DNA from: JAAYZK01 sp964535025
Lineage (GTDB): Bacteria; Planctomycetota; Phycisphaerae; SM23-33; FEN-1343
Length of the DNA: 10,472 nt
Direction of reading: 5' to 3'
Assembly (NCBI GenBank): GCA_964535025.1
Contig: CAZHRW010000131.1
Coordinates: forward strand, 1 to 10,472
The position numbers and the translations under genes are program-made. The notes below the pieces were generated by a model. It was not told the DNA's origin. It ran no database searches and worked only from the letters and a program-made list of their open reading frames with translations. Of this stretch, positions 1 through 6,912 are shown piece by piece (the first letter of the stretch is position 1; each line of letters opens with the position of its first letter).

Positions 1-1678
1 TGGTGGTCAGGTGCCACAGCCCGTCGTTGGGCGCCCAGGCGGTGTCGTTGATGATGTCCATCGCGCCGTCGCCGTGCTCGAAGTCGGCGTGGAAGATCCG
101 CGTGCCGTAGTTGGCGCGGGCCATGTCCAGCCCGTAGCCCTCGTTGCGGTTGTTGCCTTCGACGCTCTCGGCAACGTCGTTGTTGGCGTCGATGATCATG
201 CCGATCGTGTAGGCGCCGTTGCCGTCGAACGGGTCGGTCGACCCCGGCGTCAGCGTGATGGTGTTGCTGTAGGACCCGCCGCCGCCGAGGCCCGAGACGA
301 CCTGTTCGCCCAGCAGCGTATCCGCCGTGGAGATGTAGCTGTTCTCTGACAGGTAGAACCGGACGGTGAACCCCCCGGCGGCGGTCTCGCCGACGTTTTC
401 GATCGTGTAGGCGGCCTCGACGGGCCCGAGGTTGAGCATCGGCACATCCAGCTCGAGCGCCGAGCCGAGCAGATCGGGCCCGGTGGCGATGTGGACGGCC
501 TTGCGGTCGATCCCGTCGCCGCGGTTGCTGTTGTTGGTCTCGACGCTCTCGGCCACGTCGAAACCGCCGTCGACGACCATGCCGATGTAGACGTCGTCGC
601 TGGCGGTGAACCCGCTGGGGGGGCTGGCCGGCAGGGACAGGGGCACCCCGCCGCCGAGGTGCCCGCCGCCGTCCAGCGACGAGACGTACATGCTGTGCAG
701 CTCGTAGTCGGCGCTGCTGATCGTCGAATTGGGCGACAGGTAGAACTTGACGTCGACCCCGCCGGCGGCGATCGAGCCGAAGTTGTCGATGCTGTAGATG
801 TAGTTGAAGTCGTCCCCCCACGACAGCGAGGACGGCCAGATGTTGGTGTAGCTGGTGACCAGGTCGGGCTGCGTGTGGGAGGGGCGGAAGAGTGTCGCGG
901 CCCGGATGCCCCACGAATCGCCGGCGCTCATGCCCTGCCAGTCAAACCAGTGGATGCCGGAGTCGTTCTGCCAGGTCGTGTAGGCGGCGTACTGCTGGCC
1001 CGGATCGGTCCGGTAGCCGATGATCGGGACGAAATGGTCCGTTTCCCCGTTGCCGTCGCTGTCGACCAGGAACATCATCGGGCGTCCGGCGTTGATCTCG
1101 CTGGTGAAGTCCGCCCAGCTCAGATCGCTCCAGTCCTTGTTCCAGGCGTGGGCGGCGGAGTAGCCGACGTAGTCGCTGTAGCCGATGAACGCATCATCGG
1201 CCTTGCTGAGATACGACCAGCCGTACGGCAGCGGTTCGCGACTGGTCTCGAAGAAGTCGGCGATCGAGTCGTCGGCGTGGTGGGGCGGCGGGGCGTCCGG
1301 ATCGGGAACCCAGTCGTCGTCGTGGCCTTCGCTGGCGATGCCGGCATTGACGTCGTCGGTCTGGGTGGAGGCATCACCCACGAAGTAGTTGGGGTAGCCC
1401 AGGATGTCCCAGTAGCCCAGGATCATCCCCACCGACGTCGGGCCGCACCCGCGGTACCAGAAATACTCCGGGACCTCGTCCAGCAGCACCGTCGTGCCGG
1501 CGCCGCCGGCGTCGGTCAGCGGGGCGTCATAGACATAGCCGGCCGGGGGGGTCGGCGAACTGGTCGCCAGCAGGTCGTCGAGCGGGTCGTCCACGATCGC
1601 GTCCAGCAGCAGCCGCGGCTCGAGGGACTCCAGAAGGACCAGGTTACCCCACTTGTTGGACGATCGATGAGATGCCAT
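1..1678 (-). CDS. LEPR-XLL C39-like peptidase with CARDB repeats (3' end missing)
   Basis: The first 559 residues of a large, probably exported protein are open to the window edge with no stop. The start is the ATG whose complement is at 1676-1678; GGGAGG (complement 1688-1693) lies 9 bases upstream. Seen in order: an LEPR-XLL type N-terminus (LESLEPRLLLDA, about residues 16-27); a C39-like cysteine peptidase domain, about 65-265, with candidate nucleophile Cys78 in YRGCGPTSVGMILGYWD, His215 in DHFVPIIGY, and Asn238/Asp239 in TWQNDSG as possible third residue; then two CARDB-type beta-sandwich repeats, about 271-385 and 401-512, each ending in DVAESVExNN. After 525 a new domain begins (FHADFEHGDG...GLWHLTT) that I cannot assign. 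An Asp-rich loop, DSDGNGETD (206-214), next to the catalytic His resembles a calcium-binding loop. Known of the families: CARDB modules are cell-adhesion-like; LEPR-XLL marks large surface or secreted proteins. The substrate is unknown, and it might act as a binding or adhesion protein rather than an active peptidase. Confidence 0.85.
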   Translation of the reverse strand, partial: MASHRSSNKWGNLVLLESLEPRLLLDAIVDDPLDDLLATSSPTPPAGYVYDAPLTDAGGAGTTVLLDEVPEYFWYRGCGPTSVGMILGYWDILGYPNYFVGDASTQTDDVNAGIASEGHDDDWVPDPDAPPPHHADDSIADFFETSREPLPYGWSYLSKADDAFIGYSDYVGYSAAHAWNKDWSDLSWADFTSEINAGRPMMFLVDSDGNGETDHFVPIIGYRTDPGQQYAAYTTWQNDSGIHWFDWQGMSAGDSWGIRAATLFRPSHTQPDLVTSYTNIWPSSLSWGDDFNYIYSIDNFGSIAAGGVDVKFYLSPNSTISSADYELHSMYVSSLDGGGHLGGGVPLSLPASPPSGFTASDDVYIGMVVDGGFDVAESVETNNSNRGDGIDRKAVHIATGPDLLGSALELDVPMLNLGPVEAAYTIENVGETAAGGFTVRFYLSENSYISTADTLLGEQVVSGLGGGGSYSNTITLTPGSTDPFDGNGAYTIGMIIDANNDVAESVEGNNRNEGYGLDMARANYGTRIFHADFEHGDGAMDIINDTAWAPNDGLWHLTT

Positions 1679-1788
1679 GGCGCAATGCCTCCCGAAGAAT
1701 GTCAAACGAACATGACTCGTCTCGCGATGCCACCACGGCACCGGCCCCGCCGGCCGGCGCCTGCGACACACACAAAGACATGCGTAAC

Positions 1789-1818
1789 TATATATACCAC
1801 AAAACCTCGGATCGCCAA
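1789..1818 (-). promoter_or_regulatory. Candidate promoter of the peptidase/CARDB gene
   Basis: The divergent region 1679-1874 is GC-rich except for an AT-rich island. Read on the minus strand, TTGGCG (complement 1813-1818) is followed after 16 or 18 bases by TATATA (within 1789-1796), a fair housekeeping-sigma type promoter. Transcription would leave a leader of about 100 bases before the ATG. The same TATA island is nearly symmetric and could also serve the plus-strand DUF72 gene, but I see no convincing -35 for that direction. Confidence 0.4.
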
Positions 1819-1874
1819 GACCAAATCCGACGCTGCCGCTTCGAAAAGGTCTAGGATAACCGTGGAGGCCCATC

Positions 1875-2606
1875 ATGAACCAACACGAGCCGCGCTGGCG
1901 AGTGGGGACGAGCGGCTGGCAGTACCGCCACTGGAAGGGCGTGGTCTATCCGTCCGATCTGAAGCCGGCCCAATGGTTTGCCTACTACGCCCGCCACTTC
2001 GACACCGTCGAGATCAACAACACCTTCTACGGCCTGCCGAACGAGCGGACGTTCGACACCTGGCGGGAGCGGGCGCCCGCGGGGTTCTGCTACGTGCTGA
2101 AGTTCAGCCGGTACGGCACGCACATCAAGCGGCTGAAGGACCCCGGCGACAGCATCGGCACCTTTCTGGACCGCGCCGAACGGCTGGGTGAGCGGCTGGG
2201 GCCGATCCTCGTGCAACTGCCGCCGCGATTCGACGTGGATACCGCCCGCCTGGGCGGGTTCCTCGACGCCGCCGGCGGCCGCCACCGCTGGGTGCTGGAG
2301 TTCCGCAACCCCACCTGGCTGTGCGAGGACGTCTATGCCCTCCTCCGCCGGCACAACGCCGCCCTGTGCATCCACGATTTGCTCCCCGACCATCCGCGGG
2401 TGGTCACCGCCGACTGGGTCTACCTGCGCTTCCACGGCGGACCCGGCGGCACCTACACCCACCAGGCCCTCACCGCCGTCGCCGGGCGGGTGCGCGACCA
2501 CCTGGAGGCGGGGCGCGATGTGTACGTGTACTTCAACAACGATGTGCACGGCCACGCGGTCCGAAACGCCCTGGACCTGAAGCGGTACATCAGCCCGGCG
2601 GACTAG
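1875..2606 (+). CDS. DUF72 (YecE-like) family protein
   Basis: A 243-residue protein of the DUF72/YecE family, a predicted TIM-barrel fold found widely in bacteria and archaea. The normal family length and all signature blocks are present: GTSGWQYRHW (11-20), FDTVEINNTFYGLP (42-55), LVQLPP (113-118), LEFRNPTW (141-148), YLRFHG (183-188) and YVYFNND.HGHAV.NA (217-231). No signal peptide or membrane segment is visible, so it should be cytoplasmic. The biochemical role of the family is not established to my knowledge; conserved acidic, His and Arg residues suggest an enzyme. The start is clear: GGAGG at 1863-1867 lies 7 bases before the ATG. It is the first gene of the plus-strand series and is divergent from the peptidase gene; a 78-base gap with its own hairpin and -10-like element separates it from rpiB, so it may be a separate transcript. 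Confidence 0.92.
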   Translation: MNQHEPRWRVGTSGWQYRHWKGVVYPSDLKPAQWFAYYARHFDTVEINNTFYGLPNERTFDTWRERAPAGFCYVLKFSRYGTHIKRLKDPGDSIGTFLDRAERLGERLGPILVQLPPRFDVDTARLGGFLDAAGGRHRWVLEFRNPTWLCEDVYALLRRHNAALCIHDLLPDHPRVVTADWVYLRFHGGPGGTYTHQALTAVAGRVRDHLEAGRDVYVYFNNDVHGHAVRNALDLKRYISPAD

Positions 2607-2620
2607 CGCCGCCAGGCGCA

Positions 2621-2638
2621 GCCGGCACCTTCGCCGGC
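2621..2638 (+). terminator. Small GC hairpin after the DUF72 gene
   Basis: GCCGGC (2621-2626) and GCCGGC (2633-2638) can pair around the loop ACCTTC, 14 bases after the DUF72 stop codon. With a bulged A at 2620 the stem could grow by two more pairs. There is no T-tract, so this would be at best a weak or factor-assisted terminator; it may be only a chance GC palindrome. Confidence 0.25.
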
Positions 2639-2639
2639 G

Positions 2640-2656
2640 CCTATGATTGCCATAGG
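2640..2656 (+). promoter_or_regulatory. Candidate -10 within a perfect inverted repeat upstream of rpiB
   Basis: CCTATG (2640-2645) and CATAGG (2651-2656) form a perfect 6-base inverted repeat around ATTGC. The left arm contains TATGAT (2642-2647), a 5 of 6 match to the -10 consensus. Transcription would start near 2654, with a leader of about 30 bases holding the rpiB ribosome-binding site. No good -35 lies 16-18 bases upstream, which fits either an activator-dependent promoter or a chance match. If real, this would drive the rpiB-polX-ligA-DHH run, and the palindrome could be an operator. Confidence 0.35.
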
Positions 2657-2684
2657 GCTGGGATCGATGAGGAAGGGTCTGCCG

Positions 2685-3137
2685 ATGAACATCGCCATCG
2701 CCTCCGATCATGCGGGGCTGGACTATAAGCGTCGCATCGCACAGCACCTGCTCGACGCGGGCCACGAGGTGACCGACTTCGGCACCGACTCGCCCCAGCC
2801 GTGCGATTACCCGGTTGTCATCCGACCGGCCGCCGAGGCGGTCGCCGAGGGCCGGTGCGAGCGGGGCGTCGTCCTGGGCGGGTCGGGCAACGGCGAAGCG
2901 ATGGTGGCCAACCGCGTGGCGGGCGTCCGCTGCGCGCTGTGCTGGGATCTCCGCTCGGCGCGCTTCGCCCGTGCCCACAACGACGCGAACGTCCTGGCGC
3001 TCGGCCAACGGATGATCGCCGTCGAGGCGGCGATAGAGATCGTCGATACCTGGCTGGCCACCGCCTTCGACGGCGGGCGCCACAGCCGGCGGATCGCCAT
3101 GATCGATCAGCCCCGCCCGGCTCAAGCGGAGGGATGA
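2685..3137 (+). CDS. rpiB: RpiB/LacAB-family sugar-phosphate isomerase (ribose-5-phosphate isomerase B)
   Basis: Type B ribose-5-phosphate isomerase, 150 residues, which interconverts ribulose-5-phosphate and ribose-5-phosphate in the pentose phosphate pathway (cytoplasm, dimer or tetramer in the family). Seen: N-terminal MNIAIASDHAG with Asp8-His9, GHEVTDFGT, the active-site loop GGSGNGE (65-71), HND (98-100) and the C-terminal GGRHSRR. The usual Cys of the E. coli enzyme (CGTGVG) is Ser67 here and Glu71 follows, the arrangement of the Mycobacterium type, in which Glu acts as catalytic base. The ATG at 2685 is preferred over an in-frame ATG at 2643, because AGGAAGGG (2670-2677) lies 7 bases before it and family members begin exactly there. 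Only 3 bases separate it from polX. A related isomerase of allose- or galactose-type sugar phosphates cannot be excluded. Confidence 0.92.
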   Translation: MNIAIASDHAGLDYKRRIAQHLLDAGHEVTDFGTDSPQPCDYPVVIRPAAEAVAEGRCERGVVLGGSGNGEAMVANRVAGVRCALCWDLRSARFARAHNDANVLALGQRMIAVEAAIEIVDTWLATAFDGGRHSRRIAMIDQPRPAQAEG

Positions 3138-3140
3138 GCC

Positions 3141-4856
3141 GTGGAAAACGCCCAGGTGGCCGACATCTTCGACGAGATCGCCGATTTGATCGAGCTGACC
3201 GGGGGTAACGCGTTCCGCGTCCGCTCCTACCACAACGCCGCCCGGACGATCCGCGGCCTGTCGGGCCGCCTGGCCGATCTCGTCGCCGCCGGCGAGGACC
3301 TGACCGACCTGCCCAACATCGGCGAGAGCACCGCCGGGAAGATTCGCGAGATCCTCGAAACCGGCACGTGCAAGCGCCTCGAGGAGCTCCGCGGACAGGT
3401 CCCCCCGGGCCTGCCCGACCTGATGCACGTGCCCGGCCTGGGGCCGCGCAAGGCCATGCAGCTCCACCAATCGCTGGGCGTGGCGACACTCGACGACCTG
3501 CGCACCGCGGCTGAGGCGCATAAGATCCGCGAGGTCGAGCAGTTCGGTGCCAAAAGCGAGGAGAAGATTCTCCAGGGCATCAAGACCGCCACCTCGGCCG
3601 CCGGGCGGATGCTCTACCACGACGCGACCGACCACGTCGAGGCGCTGGCCCGCCAGTTGGACAACGCCGACGCCGTCGACCGCTGGGTCGTCGCCGGCAG
3701 CTTCCGGCGGCGCAGGGAGACCGTCGGCGACCTGGACATCCTCGTGCAGGCGGCCGACCGCGACGCCGCCGGCGAACAGATCACCGCCTTCGACGACATC
3801 GCCGCCGTCGACAGCCGCGGGCGCGAGAAGATCACCGTCCGCCTCGAAGGCGGGCTTCAGGTCGATTTCCGCTTCTTCGAGGGCAAGAGCTTCGGGGCCG
3901 CGATGATGTACTTCACCGGTTCGAAGGCCCACAACATCGCCCTGCGCCGGATGGCCCAGGAGCACGACTGGAAGCTCAACGAGTACGGCCTGTTCAGCGG
4001 TCAGAAGCTGCTGGCCGGCCACAGCGAGGAGGCGGTCTACAAGCGGCTGAACCTCCCGTGGATCCCCCCGGAGCTCCGCGAGGACCGCGGGGAGATCGAC
4101 GCGGCCGTCGCCGACAAGCTGCCGCGCCTGGTCGAACGCGACGACGTGCGCGGGGACCTGCAGTCCCATACCACCGCCAGCGACGGGACCGCGAGCATCG
4201 AGGACATGGCCCGCGCCGCCAGCCGCCGCGGCCACAGCTACCTGGCGATCACCGACCACTCCAAGCGGGTCACCATGGCGCACGGCCTGGACGAAGACCG
4301 CTGCCGCAAGCACGCCGATCGGATACGCCAGGTGAACGACGAGATCGACGGCCTCTGGCTGATGGCCGGCATCGAGGTGGACATCCTCAAGGACGGCTCG
4401 CTCGATCTCGACGAGGACGTCCTGGCCGACCTGGACTGGGTCGTCGCCAGCATCCACTACGACCGCGACCTCGGCGAGAAGGCCATGACCGATCGCCTGG
4501 TCCGGGCGATTGCCAGCGGCGTGGTGCACTGCCTGGGCCACCCGCTGGGCAGGATCATCGGCCGGCGCGACCCGATGACCTTCGACTTCGACAAGGTGCT
4601 CGAAGCCTGCCGCGACCATGATGTGTGGCTGGAGGTCAACGCCCAGCCCGACCGGCTCGACCTGCCGGATACGTTCTGCCAGCGGGCCCGCGACGCCGGC
4701 GTGCGGTTCACCTTCGGCACCGACGCCCACAAGCCCGACGACATGGATTTCATGGACCTTGCCGTCAACATCGCCCGCCGCGGGTGGCTGGAGAAAAAGG
4801 ACGTCATCAACACGCTCACGGCCAAACAGCTTCGCAAGCGACTTCAAAAGGGTTGA
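3141..4856 (+). CDS. polX: DNA polymerase X with PHP domain (PolX)
   Basis: Bacterial family X DNA polymerase, 571 residues, full family length (about 570). It fills short gaps in DNA repair; the PHP domain adds Mn-dependent 3'-5' exonuclease and end-processing activity in studied homologues. Domains: helix-hairpin-helix 8-kDa region (1-85, LPNIGESTAGKI), second HhH (VPGLGPRKA, 97-105), nucleotidyltransferase palm with GS at 186-187 and the metal triad Asp197, Asp199 (GDLDIL) and Asp242 (VDFRFF), thumb with YFTGSKAHN (257-265), and PHP domain about 336-571 with GDLQSHTTASDG, ITDHS, GIEVDIL, ASIHY, GHPLGR and GTDAHK. All polymerase metal ligands are present. In the PHP HxH motif the first His is Gln341; I recall the same change in other active PolX enzymes. 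The GTG start is fixed by GGAGGG (3128-3133), which lies inside the end of rpiB, suggesting translational coupling. Confidence 0.96.
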   Translation: MENAQVADIFDEIADLIELTGGNAFRVRSYHNAARTIRGLSGRLADLVAAGEDLTDLPNIGESTAGKIREILETGTCKRLEELRGQVPPGLPDLMHVPGLGPRKAMQLHQSLGVATLDDLRTAAEAHKIREVEQFGAKSEEKILQGIKTATSAAGRMLYHDATDHVEALARQLDNADAVDRWVVAGSFRRRRETVGDLDILVQAADRDAAGEQITAFDDIAAVDSRGREKITVRLEGGLQVDFRFFEGKSFGAAMMYFTGSKAHNIALRRMAQEHDWKLNEYGLFSGQKLLAGHSEEAVYKRLNLPWIPPELREDRGEIDAAVADKLPRLVERDDVRGDLQSHTTASDGTASIEDMARAASRRGHSYLAITDHSKRVTMAHGLDEDRCRKHADRIRQVNDEIDGLWLMAGIEVDILKDGSLDLDEDVLADLDWVVASIHYDRDLGEKAMTDRLVRAIASGVVHCLGHPLGRIIGRRDPMTFDFDKVLEACRDHDVWLEVNAQPDRLDLPDTFCQRARDAGVRFTFGTDAHKPDDMDFMDLAVNIARRGWLEKKDVINTLTAKQLRKRLQKG

Positions 4857-4859
4857 CGC

Positions 4860-6905
4860 GTGTCCCCCGCCGACCACAAGACGATCGAGATGAACAAATC
4901 GGAGGCGCGGCAGCGCGCCGCCGACCTCCGCAAGCGGATCGAGCACCACAACTACCGCTACTACGTGCTCGACGATCCGGAGATCACCGACGCCGAGTAT
5001 GACGACCTGAAGGCCGAGCTGATGGCGATCGAGGAGGCCTATCCGGACCTGGTGGAGCCCGACAGCCCGACCCGTCGGGTGGGGGGCGAATCCCGCGAGG
5101 CGTTCGGCGCGATCCGCCACGAGACGCCCATGTTGAGCCTCGACGCGATCTCCGCCGACGATGAGAAGGCGCTGCGCCGCTTCTGGCAGACCTGCCTGGA
5201 CGAACTGGACCGGTCGCGGCTGACCGTCGTCGCCGAGCCGAAGTACGACGGGTTGAGCATCGAGCTGGTCTACGAGGACGGGGCCCTGACCTCCGCCTCG
5301 ACCCGCGGCGACGGGCGGACCGGCGAAGACGTGACGGCCAACGTCAAGACGATCCACGAGGTGCCCCTCCACCTGCAGCCGACCGACGATACCCCCACGC
5401 CCCGCCGGCTCGTGGTGCGGGGCGAAGTCTACATGACCAAGACCGAGTTTGACGCCTTCAACGCCCGTCAGGGGCGGGCGGGCGAAAAGACCTTCGCCAA
5501 CCCCCGCAACGCCGCCGCCGGCAGCTTGCGGCAACTGGACCCGAAGGTGACGGCCGGGCGGCCGCTGCACGTGTACGCCTGGGAGATGGCGCCCTCGTCG
5601 ACCGGACGGCCCGGCACGCACTGGGCGTGTCTCGAGCGGCTGGCGGCGCTGGGGCTGCGGACCAACCCGCTGTGCCGGCGGGTCGCCACCTGCGACGACG
5701 CCGTCGAGTGGTACCGCGAGATGGCCGGCCAACGCGAGGACCTGCCCTACGAGATCGACGGGTGCGTGTTCAAGGTCGACGATCTGGCCGCCCACGAGAC
5801 CCTCGGCACGCGGGCGGCGTCGCCGCGGTGGGCCCTGGCGTGGAAGTTCACCACCCGCCGCAAGAGCACGCGGATCAAGCGGATCGAGGCCCAGGTCGGA
5901 CGCACCGGCGCCCTGACGCCCGTGGCCATCCTCGAGCCGGTCCGCATCGGCGGCGTCGAGGTCACGCACGTCAGCCTCCACAACCAGGACGAAATCGACC
6001 GCAAGGACATCCGCGTGGGCGACCACGTGGTCGTCGAACGCGCCGGCGACGTCATCCCCCACGTGATCAAAACGCTTCCATCCAAGCGGAGCGGCCACGA
6101 GAAACCCTATCATCTGCCCGACACCTGCCCGGTCTGCGGCGAGCCCGTCTGGCGGCCGGCCGGCGAAGCGGTCACCCGTTGCACCAACGACGCCTGCCCG
6201 GCCAGGCTCGCCGAGAGCATCAAGCACTTCGGCTCCAAGCACGCCCTGGATATCGACGGCCTCGGCGCCAAGCTCGTCGAGCAACTGGTCGATACCCAGC
6301 GGGTCGCCTCGCCCGCGGACCTGTTCGACCTGACCGCCGAGGACCTCAAGCCGCTGGAGCGGATGGGGGACAAGAGCGCCGGGAAACTCGTCAAGGCCAT
6401 CGACGACGCCCGCAAGGGCGCCACGCTGTCGCGCCTGATCTACGCCCTGGGGATCCCGCTCGTCGGGCGCGCGACGGCCGGCGACCTGGCCGCCGCGTTC
6501 GGTTCCCTGGACGCCCTCGCCCGCGCCGACCCCGGCGACCTGGACCGCAAGGCGGGCGTGGGGCCGGCGGTCGCATCGTCCGTTGCCCAGTGGTTTGCCA
6601 ACGACGGCAACCGCCGGCTGCTCGATCGCCTCAAGGCGCACGGCCTGGATCCCACGGGCCGCCGCCGCAGCCGTCGCCTGGAAGGCCAAACGTTCGTGAT
6701 CACCGGCACGCTGGACGCGATGACCCGCGACGAGGCCGCCGAAGCGATCCGCCTGGCCGGCGGGCGGGTGACCTCCAGCGTCTCGGGCGAGACGGACTAC
6801 CTGGTGGTCGGCGCCGACCCCGGATCGGTCAAGCTGCGCGACGCCGAGGCGCATGGCACCGAGCGGATCGACGAAGCCAGGCTCCAGCAGTTGTTGAATC
6901 GGTAA
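4860..6905 (+). CDS. ligA: NAD-dependent DNA ligase LigA
   Basis: NAD+-dependent DNA ligase, 681 residues, normal length, which seals nicks in replication and repair. Seen in order: domain Ia with HHNYRYYVLDDPEITDAEYD (29-48), the nucleotidyltransferase motif KYDG with adenylated Lys128, STRGDGRTGEDVT, RGEVYM (Glu189), NPRNAAAGSLRQLD, EIDGCVFK, ALAWKF; OB fold with VGRTGALTPVA and LHN; a four-Cys zinc finger (Cys423, 426, 441, 446); helix-hairpin-helix region (about 460-600, DIDGLGAKL, GVGPAVA); and a C-terminal BRCT domain (607-681). All catalytic blocks look intact, so it is presumably the essential ligase. A GTG start at 4860 is chosen because AAAAGGG (4846-4852) lies 7 bases before it; an ATG at 4890 would also give a family-like start but has no clear ribosome-binding site. 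It starts 3 bases after polX. Confidence 0.97.
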   Translation: MSPADHKTIEMNKSEARQRAADLRKRIEHHNYRYYVLDDPEITDAEYDDLKAELMAIEEAYPDLVEPDSPTRRVGGESREAFGAIRHETPMLSLDAISADDEKALRRFWQTCLDELDRSRLTVVAEPKYDGLSIELVYEDGALTSASTRGDGRTGEDVTANVKTIHEVPLHLQPTDDTPTPRRLVVRGEVYMTKTEFDAFNARQGRAGEKTFANPRNAAAGSLRQLDPKVTAGRPLHVYAWEMAPSSTGRPGTHWACLERLAALGLRTNPLCRRVATCDDAVEWYREMAGQREDLPYEIDGCVFKVDDLAAHETLGTRAASPRWALAWKFTTRRKSTRIKRIEAQVGRTGALTPVAILEPVRIGGVEVTHVSLHNQDEIDRKDIRVGDHVVVERAGDVIPHVIKTLPSKRSGHEKPYHLPDTCPVCGEPVWRPAGEAVTRCTNDACPARLAESIKHFGSKHALDIDGLGAKLVEQLVDTQRVASPADLFDLTAEDLKPLERMGDKSAGKLVKAIDDARKGATLSRLIYALGIPLVGRATAGDLAAAFGSLDALARADPGDLDRKAGVGPAVASSVAQWFANDGNRRLLDRLKAHGLDPTGRRRSRRLEGQTFVITGTLDAMTRDEAAEAIRLAGGRVTSSVSGETDYLVVGADPGSVKLRDAEAHGTERIDEARLQQLLNR

Positions 6906-6912
6906 GGACGCC

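Noticed and set aside
491..2191. A 566-codon plus-strand frame opposite the peptidase/CARDB gene.
   Set aside because: The minus strand carries the real motifs (LEPR-XLL, C39-type Cys/His, CARDB repeats) with a good ribosome-binding site; the plus frame is low-complexity Val/Gly/Ala-rich and runs into the DUF72 gene.
2643..2684. A 14-residue N-terminal extension of RpiB from the upstream in-frame ATG at 2643.
   Set aside because: The ATG at 2643 lies within the putative -10/palindrome, lacks a ribosome-binding site, and would add residues that RpiB proteins do not have; the ATG at 2685 has AGGAAGGG at good spacing.
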